A DNA stretch of 5,767 bases from positions 1 to 5,767 of the forward strand of contig CAZOBJ010000157.1 in assembly GCA_964577825.1 (NCBI GenBank). Reading direction: 5' to 3'. Under the pieces are notes generated by a model, which saw only the letters and a list, made by a program, of their open reading frames with translations, had not been told where the DNA came from and made no database searches. Numbering within the stretch: position 1 is the first letter of the stretch; each line of letters opens with the position of its first letter. Below, in pieces: positions 1 to 3,137 of the stretch. Made by a program: the position numbers and the translations under genes. The DNA comes from CAZOBJ01 sp964577825 (GTDB lineage: Bacteria; Planctomycetota; SZUA-567; JAFGNG01).

Positions 1-27
1 TGTAGTGGCCCCCCCTGTCAAGAAAAA
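1..27. repeat. IS terminal inverted repeat, orfB-side end (IRR)
   Basis: This is the outer end downstream of orfB. Compared without gaps to the other end over 27 bases it matches at 16 positions, including an unbroken TGGCCCCC at 6-13 and GA plus AAA at 22-23 and 25-27. The window begins at its first base, so the true tip could lie one or two bases further left. Confidence 0.8.
16..21 (-). promoter_or_regulatory. Outward-facing -35 box in IRR (half of a circle-junction promoter)
   Basis: The minus strand reads TTGACA, a perfect sigma70 -35 hexamer, pointing out of the element, with 15 bases left before the tip. If the two ends are joined in a transposon circle with a 2-3 bp spacer, the first six bases of the other end (TATCCT) fall 17-18 bases downstream as a -10. 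This is the arrangement known for the junction promoters of IS911 and IS2. The assignment here is inference from the sequence. Confidence 0.55.
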
Positions 28-972
28 TCAGGCGGCTTTTTGTGAGAGACGCAGACGGCATTTTGTCCGTCCTTTCTCGTCAACGTACTTTTCGACATTG
101 ACCAGACCGTTCTGCCAGGCCTCCTCAAACTCCAGCGGGCTCATGTAGCCCAAAGACGAGTGCGGATAACCGGCGTTATACTCGGCGATCGTCCGGGCAA
201 TCGCTGTTTGCGCCTCAGCCTCATCTTCAAACTCGTTCGGCCAGATGCCGTCCTCCTTCACCGTCCTTATCACCCGCTCCACGTAGGCGTTCGACTCCGG
301 CGTATTATACCCCGTCCATTCGCCGGTTATGCCAAGGACATCCAGGTGTTCCACAAACTTCCGGCTCGTCGGCTGGCTGCCGTTGTCGGCACGCAATGTC
401 AATCCCTTACCCCTGACGCCTTCCGGAAACTCCGCTATCACAGCCGCATCCAATGCCTCAAGCCACTCATCCGCCCGGCAGCGCCGCGACAACTTCCACC
501 CCACTATCTTCCGGTTGAATACGTCTATCACCAGCACCAGGTACAACGTCAGGAGGTTTTGCAGGACGAAACTGGTCATGTCTATCTGCCAGGCCTGCCG
601 CGGCGCTGTCGCCGCAGGCTGCGGCACGTGCTTGCGTTTCGGCTTGAACCGCTTCCTCGGGCACAGAAGCCCTGCTTCCCGCATCAGCCGTATCGCCCTC
701 TTCCTGCCTATCTTGATGCCGTGCTCCTTCTTCAACTTCGCTCGAACCCGCCGGTGTCCCCAGTACGGACGGTTTTTCTTCACTTCCCGCATCGCATCCT
801 TTGTCGCCTCGTCTGAGGGGTCTATAGTGCGGGCATCCGGCGGCGCACCTACCCCGCCAGGCGGCGGCTGCCGCAGCTTCCTGTAGGCCGAACTTACCGG
901 CAACCCCAGCATCCTGGCCACACGGTTGGCCTTCATCCGACGTTCGGACATCAGCGTCTTCAACTCGCTCAT
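28..972 (-). CDS. IS3-family transposase OrfB (DDE catalytic part)
   Basis: This is the strand-transfer part of the transposase, which cuts and joins the element's ends. Residues about 55-102 form the HTH_21-type region, with RPYWGHRRVRAKL at 68-80 matching the family's YGyRRi motif. The rve/RNase H-like core follows. The likely catalytic triad is D131 (WQIDMT), D196 (RADNGSQ) and E232 (NAYVERVIRTVKED). Exactly 35 residues separate the second D from E, the DD(35)E spacing. K239 sits seven residues after the glutamate, as usual in this family. The 314-residue length is normal. The ATG at 972 overlaps the orfA stop as ATGA. The only purine-rich stretch before it (CGGAG) touches the start codon, so independent initiation is doubtful and synthesis as an OrfAB fusion by -1 frameshifting is more likely. 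Confidence 0.95.
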   Translation of the reverse strand: MSELKTLMSERRMKANRVARMLGLPVSSAYRKLRQPPPGGVGAPPDARTIDPSDEATKDAMREVKKNRPYWGHRRVRAKLKKEHGIKIGRKRAIRLMREAGLLCPRKRFKPKRKHVPQPAATAPRQAWQIDMTSFVLQNLLTLYLVLVIDVFNRKIVGWKLSRRCRADEWLEALDAAVIAEFPEGVRGKGLTLRADNGSQPTSRKFVEHLDVLGITGEWTGYNTPESNAYVERVIRTVKEDGIWPNEFEDEAEAQTAIARTIAEYNAGYPHSSLGYMSPLEFEEAWQNGLVNVEKYVDEKGRTKCRLRLSQKAA

Positions 973-1256
973 CTCCGCAGTGGACTTTTTTTTAGAATGT
1001 GCACCGCCGCCGCATAGTCGGCGACCAGTTCCTTGAGCTCCCGGTTCTCCCGTTCCAGTGCGGCTTCCCGTCCGCCTTTGCGCCGCCCGGACTTGAGCCC
1101 CTCCCGGAGAGTCTTTAACGCCTCGTCTCTGAGGCGGTAGTAGGTGGCTTCCGAGATGCCATAGCGGTTGCAGACCTCGGCCACTTGGCCCTCATCCTTG
1201 AGAGCGGCGAGGGCGATTTCGAGGCGTTTTGCGTCATCCAGTCGTTTCCCGGCCAT
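969..1256 (-). CDS. IS3-family OrfA, HTH protein with leucine zipper
   Basis: OrfA of IS3 elements binds the terminal repeats and gives the N-terminal part of the OrfAB transposase. The 95-residue protein has a helix-turn-helix of the transposase_8 type at about 22-45 (GQVAEVCNRYGISEATYYR). A coiled coil follows, with heptad positions L67, L74, Y81 and L88 acting as a leucine zipper for multimerisation. The ATG at 1256 is supported by AAAGGGGA at 1262-1269, five bases upstream. The stop codon TGA overlaps the orfB start. Just before the end, the codons CTA-AAA-AAA-AGT provide the slip site used to enter orfB. Expressed alone, OrfA often acts as a regulator in this family; that is family knowledge, not visible here. 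Confidence 0.93.
   Translation of the reverse strand: MAGKRLDDAKRLEIALAALKDEGQVAEVCNRYGISEATYYRLRDEALKTLREGLKSGRRKGGREAALERENRELKELVADYAAAVHILKKSPLRR
986..993 (-). promoter_or_regulatory. A8 slippery run for programmed -1 frameshifting
   Basis: The orfA frame reads CTA-AAA-AAA-AGT. A tandem slip of one base back on A-AAA-AAA gives AAG-TCC-ACT-GCG-GAG-ATG, running straight into orfB. The product would be OrfA residues 1-90, then K-S-T-A-E, then all of OrfB, 409 residues in total. A small hairpin (TCCGA-ACG-TCGGA) lies at 936-948, about 37 bases downstream, which is further than usual for a stimulator. A8 tracts may also slip in transcription. Confidence 0.85.
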
Positions 1257-1261
1257 TTCGG

Positions 1262-1269
1262 TCCCCTTT
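1262..1269 (-). promoter_or_regulatory. Ribosome binding site of orfA
   Basis: The minus strand reads AAAGGGGA ending five bases before ATG at 1256. This fixes the orfA start. A longer overlapping ORF in another frame (up to 1309) has no comparable site. Confidence 0.7.
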
Positions 1270-1299
1270 CGTCAGGTGAGAGGTTATGGGCGCCGCCTG

Positions 1300-1346
1300 G
1301 GCGCTGCAAGTCGCTTCGGGCTACGCCCTTCGCTCCTTGCAGCGCC
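1300..1346. repeat. Long hairpin in the IS leader between IRL and orfA
   Basis: GGCGCTGCAAG at 1300-1310 is perfectly complementary to CTTGCAGCGCC at 1336-1346. Inside, GGGC-TAC-GCCC at 1318-1328 forms a second short stem, leaving a bulged but long structure. It lies in the orfA 5' leader, about 30 bases before its ribosome binding site. Hairpins close to IS ends are known to lower translation from transcripts entering from outside (IS10 and IS50). Whether this one does so is inference. No T-run follows on either strand, so it is not a standard terminator. Confidence 0.6.
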
Positions 1347-1368
1347 TGCCCTTTCCTCTCATATCACT

Positions 1369-1395
1369 TTTCTCACCCTAAAGGGGGCCAGGATA
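1369..1395. repeat. IS terminal inverted repeat, orfA-side end (IRL)
   Basis: The minus strand reads TATCCTGGCCCCC inward from 1395, matching the core of the left end. The outermost bases differ from the left end (TATCCT against TGTAGT). In IS3-family elements such differences can reflect promoter function at this end. The repeat lies about 110 bases upstream of the orfA start. Confidence 0.75.
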
Positions 1396-1542
1396 GTTAA
1401 CAACCCAGTTACGACCGCGCCCCCAATCCGACGTTTCGAACTCCCGCCGGGTAAGTAAGCAGAGGAGAACTTAACCCAGCCAGACAGCGCGCCGGTCGCC
1501 AGGCGAAGTCCGTTGTGAGCGCATTCCGAAAGGAGCGTGCTC

Positions 1543-1578
1543 ATGCACACGTTCGACTCCTGCCGCATCTACCCCTAG
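1543..1578 (+). other. 11-codon ORF with a strong ribosome binding site (possible leader peptide)
   Basis: AAAGGAG at 1529-1535 precedes ATG at 1543 by seven bases, the best ribosome binding site upstream of the URO-D-like gene. The frame encodes MHTFDSCRIYP and stops at TAG (1576-1578). It is not in the URO-D frame. It could be a leader peptide, the dead start of a decayed gene, or chance. No run of a single amino acid marks it as a classical attenuator peptide. Confidence 0.25.
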
Positions 1579-1608
1579 CAGTATCGGCAGGCCGCCGCCG
1601 GCGGCAGG
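1559..1608 (+). promoter_or_regulatory. Mutually exclusive inverted repeats in the leader
   Basis: CCTGCCG at 1559-1565 can pair with CGGCAGG at 1585-1591 or with the second copy at 1602-1608, where the match extends to eight bases (CCTGCCGC with GCGGCAGG). A third hairpin, GCCGCC-GCC-GGCGGC at 1591-1605, competes with the longer pairing. The first arm lies inside the 11-codon ORF. This resembles a translation-sensing switch, but no T-run follows, and G+C-rich DNA yields such repeats by chance. Confidence 0.25.
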
Positions 1609-1632
1609 GAACCACCCGCTCGCGCAAACCGG

Positions 1633-1661
1633 TTGCAGAACTCGTCCACGCCTGCTATACA
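1633..1661 (+). promoter_or_regulatory. Candidate sigma70-like promoter for the URO-D-like gene
   Basis: TTGCAG at 1633-1638 and TATACA at 1656-1661 are separated by exactly 17 bases. The -10 matches four of six consensus positions and the -35 three of six. Transcription would begin near 1668, leaving about 36 untranslated bases before the GTG at 1704. If this is the main promoter, the competing hairpins upstream would not be in the transcript. Confidence 0.35.
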
Positions 1662-1703
1662 CAGCGGTTCACAAGACCCCCCTCAGGATGGAGCGCATGG
1701 ACG

Positions 1704-2168
1704 GTGGATGATCCGAGATACGAGAGCTTCATGGGTCTGGGGCCAAAGCGGATCGCGCACTGGGAGCACTGTTCCAACCCGGATGCGGAGACGTATCTGA
1801 CCGGGATCGACTACTATGCGCACCCGCGCCAATGCCGGCTCAAGCTCCAGGAGCTTTACCCGGAGCTGGGCCTGAGCATCCCGGAGACTGACGCGCCCAG
1901 GCCGCGGCCCGAACAGCAGGACGCCCACGGCATGATCCGTTGGGGCGACACGTACCGCGACCACGCCCGGTTCCAGCACCAGCGGCGCACACGATTCGAC
2001 TCGTATGAGGAGATGCTGCGCTTCAGCCCGCTCGCGCAGGGTGACTTCACCGGTTGGACCGCAGGCGTGAAGGGCGATTTCCGAAGCGAGGAGGTGATCT
2101 ACGCGCGCTACCGAAAGCACTACCCCGCGAAATGGGGCGATCACGCGCCCCCGGGCTCGTCCGCCTAG
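1704..2168 (+). CDS. N-terminal fragment of the URO-D-like protein (154 residues)
   Basis: If the TAG acts as a stop, this half yields 154 residues, well short of a complete URO-D barrel, and is unlikely to fold alone. Its text is well-ordered protein sequence, for example AHWEHCSNPDAETYLTGIDYY, then LRFSPLAQGDFTGW and VIYARYRKHYPAKWGD towards the end. The fragment gives no catalytic motif that I can name. It is listed separately because ordinary gene calling would report it so, possibly with the weaker upstream GTG at 1515. Confidence 0.45.
   Translation: MDDPRYESFMGLGPKRIAHWEHCSNPDAETYLTGIDYYAHPRQCRLKLQELYPELGLSIPETDAPRPRPEQQDAHGMIRWGDTYRDHARFQHQRRTRFDSYEEMLRFSPLAQGDFTGWTAGVKGDFRSEEVIYARYRKHYPAKWGDHAPPGSSA
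2166..2168 (+). other. In-frame amber codon (TAG) inside the URO-D-like gene
   Basis: The frame reads P-G-S-S-A-TAG-V-A-F-Y-N-T-M-F-M-W. No insertion or deletion is needed to join the halves. One base change from a sense codon (for example TCG, CAG or GAG) would explain it. TAG is used as the terminal stop of the 818-residue gene at 5592-5594, so general TAG reassignment in this genome is not supported. Pyrrolysine decoding is known in corrinoid-dependent MtmB/MtbB/MttB, not in URO-D proteins. Confidence 0.85.
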
Positions 2169-2186
2169 GTCGCGTTTTACAACACC

Positions 2187-2780
2187 ATGTTCATGTGGCC
2201 GCTTCTGGTATTCGGGTACGAGAACTTCCTGTCCATCTGCCTCGAGCCCGAGTTCGATCGCATCATGGAGGAGTTCGCCGAGATCAACCGCCGCGTGTTC
2301 CGCGCCTTCGCCAGGCTGCCCGTGAACTTCGTCATCTGCCACGACGACATCGTGCTCTCGACCGGCCCGGTGTGCAGCCCGGCCTGGATGCACAAGCACA
2401 TCTTTCCCCGGTACGAGGAGTTCTGGAGCATCCTGAAGCAGGCTGGCAAGGAGGTGCTCTTCATGGCGGACGGGTGCATGGACGCGTTCGTGGACGACGT
2501 GATGGCCTGCGGCGCACGGGGCATCATCAGCGAGCCCTTTACCGACTACAAGGCCATCGCCCGACGATACCACGATCCCTTCATCGCGGGCGAAGGAGAC
2601 AACCGGGTGCTCACGCGCAACGATGCGAGCGGCATCCGCGCCATGGTCGAATCCATGGCCGAGACCGGGCGCATGTCGGGCGGCTACATGATGTGCATCG
2701 GCAACCACATCCCCTACGACGTGCCGCCCGAGGCCATCAAGCGGTACCTGGACCTGTCCAAGGAGCTGGCGCACAGATGA
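2187..2780 (+). CDS. C-terminal fragment of the URO-D-like protein (up to 197 residues)
   Basis: This half carries the most recognisable URO-D features, numbered on the read-through protein: HDDI at 213-216, then GPVCSPAWM with the following PRYEEFW helix, FMADGCMD at 253-260, GARGIISEP, and a final CIGNHIPYDVPPEAI segment with C331. The D-G at 256-257 matches the H-x-D-G segment of the wider superfamily, but methionine (254) replaces the histidine. The H-x-C zinc motif of MtaA/MtbA-type enzymes is therefore absent; C258 and C331 remain as possible ligands. No Shine-Dalgarno sequence precedes ATG 2187 or ATG 2193, so separate translation is doubtful. The frame ends at TGA (2778-2780). Confidence 0.5.
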   Translation: MFMWPLLVFGYENFLSICLEPEFDRIMEEFAEINRRVFRAFARLPVNFVICHDDIVLSTGPVCSPAWMHKHIFPRYEEFWSILKQAGKEVLFMADGCMDAFVDDVMACGARGIISEPFTDYKAIARRYHDPFIAGEGDNRVLTRNDASGIRAMVESMAETGRMSGGYMMCIGNHIPYDVPPEAIKRYLDLSKELAHR

Positions 2781-3070
2781 GCACTCGGCCACCCGTCGGA
2801 CAGCACGACCAGTGATGCACACACGGGCCTGAGAATCCGGGCTTCAAGGACATCCGCTTCCTGTCGCACGCGCTCCGCGCTCGCGCCCCCGGGCCCACCT
2901 GCGCCGCTGCGTAGCGCTGGTCATGCATGCTCGTCGGTTTTCGCTTGCCCGCACGTCTCGGACATGCTACACGGAGCGCACGCCTCGACCCGGCGATTGC
3001 AGAACGGAGGTCGCCGCTCCTCGGCCGCGGCGCGCGAGAAGACGTCTGTCCGAAGGGAGCTCTTCGCGGC

Positions 3071-3100
3071 GCACGCGCGCCACGCGCACGCGCGCCACGC
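3071..3100 (+). repeat. Two perfect tandem copies of a 15-bp unit
   Basis: GCACGCGCGCCACGC occurs at 3071-3085 and again at 3086-3100 without mismatch, 38 bases before the start of the glycosidase-like gene. Because the unit is a multiple of three, it leaves the upstream open frame intact, which partly explains that frame's spurious length. It lies just upstream of the ribosome binding site and could be a simple slippage product. Confidence 0.8.
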
Positions 3101-3121
3101 GTATGGCACGTCCCATCCTAA

Positions 3122-3126
3122 AGGAG
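3122..3126 (+). promoter_or_regulatory. Ribosome binding site of the glycosidase-like gene
   Basis: AGGAG within TAAAGGAGAT lies 11 bases before ATG 3138. The spacing is slightly long but is much better than for the in-frame ATG 3147 (20 bases), and no site was found for the long upstream extension from 2964. Confidence 0.65.
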
Positions 3127-3137
3127 ATTTGCCGCCC

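Larger units (their letters stand above)
1..1395 (-). mobile_element. IS3-family insertion sequence, apparently complete
   Basis: The element has the full IS3-family layout: two overlapping ORFs with orfB in the -1 frame relative to orfA, an A-rich slippery run at their junction, a DDE catalytic ORF and imperfect terminal inverted repeats. Reading inward, the left end starts TGTAGTGGCCCCC and the right end TATCCTGGCCCCC, sharing the perfect core TGGCCCCC at the same distance from each end. A length near 1.4 kb is normal for the family. No frameshift or internal stop breaks either ORF, so it looks potentially active. The right border at 1395 is set by aligning the two ends and could be off by a base or two. 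The base triplet after the right end is GTT; the matching duplication would lie left of the window. The subgroup within IS3 was not assigned. Confidence 0.93.
1396..1703. other. Leader/intergenic region between the IS and the URO-D-like gene
   Basis: No conserved protein is recognisable in any frame. The URO-D frame is open back to a GTG at 1515, but its translation there is arginine-rich and without family resemblance, so it is taken as non-coding. The region holds a short ORF with a good ribosome binding site (1543-1578), competing inverted repeats (1559-1608) and a promoter candidate (1633-1661). The IS insertion may have removed further upstream control sequence. No tRNA was found. Confidence 0.5.
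1704..2780 (+). pseudogene. URO-D/MtaA-like superfamily protein, interrupted by an in-frame TAG
   Basis: Read through one TAG, this frame encodes 358 residues, the usual size for uroporphyrinogen decarboxylase-superfamily (URO-D, including MtaA/MtbA/CmuA-type methyltransferase) proteins. The family resemblance continues in the same frame on both sides of the stop at codon 155, so only this base differs from an intact gene. GTG at 1704 is chosen because VDDPRYESFMGLGPKRI looks like the natural N-terminus. An AGGATGGAG stretch lies ten bases upstream; ATG at 1731 is an alternative. The protein is unlikely to be HemE, because the HemE N-terminal substrate motifs are not visible. Members of this wider group are thought to handle corrinoid-linked methyl groups or tetrapyrrole-like substrates in the cytoplasm. 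The substrate here is unknown. It runs in the same direction as the glycosidase-like gene 357 bases downstream. Confidence 0.75.
2781..3137 (+). other. Intergenic region upstream of the glycosidase-like gene
   Basis: No gene is supported here. The glycosidase frame is open back to ATG 2964, but that extension is arginine-, alanine- and histidine-rich, with no signal peptide or domain, and no ribosome binding site was found for it. A weak promoter-like pair (TTGCCC at 2945, then TACACG after 17 bases) is not convincing. No terminator with a T-run follows the URO-D-like gene. A CTGCGTAGCGCT at 2907-2918 recurs at 5725-5736. Confidence 0.5.

Noticed and set aside
160..816. 218-codon plus-strand ORF opposite orfB
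   Set aside because: It lies wholly antisense to the DDE transposase, with no recognisable domain.
1551..1566. GTTCGACTCCTGCCGC looks like the T-arm and 3' end of a tRNA or tmRNA, as at an island attachment site
   Set aside because: The bases before TTCGACT do not pair with those after it, no acceptor stem or CCA is visible, and no cloverleaf could be drawn.
1396..1703. Cobalamin riboswitch upstream of a corrinoid-related gene
   Set aside because: No B12-box-like GCCACTG was found, and the region is short for that class.
1683..2822. 379-codon minus-strand ORF opposite the URO-D-like gene
   Set aside because: It tempts because it is unbroken while the plus-strand gene has a stop. Its composition is shadow-like, and only the plus strand shows conserved URO-D segments.
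2964..3137. N-terminal extension of the glycosidase-like protein from ATG 2964
   Set aside because: The 58 added residues are low-complexity, partly made by a 15-bp tandem repeat, with no signal peptide and no ribosome binding site found. ATG 3138 has AGGAG upstream and starts right at the domain.
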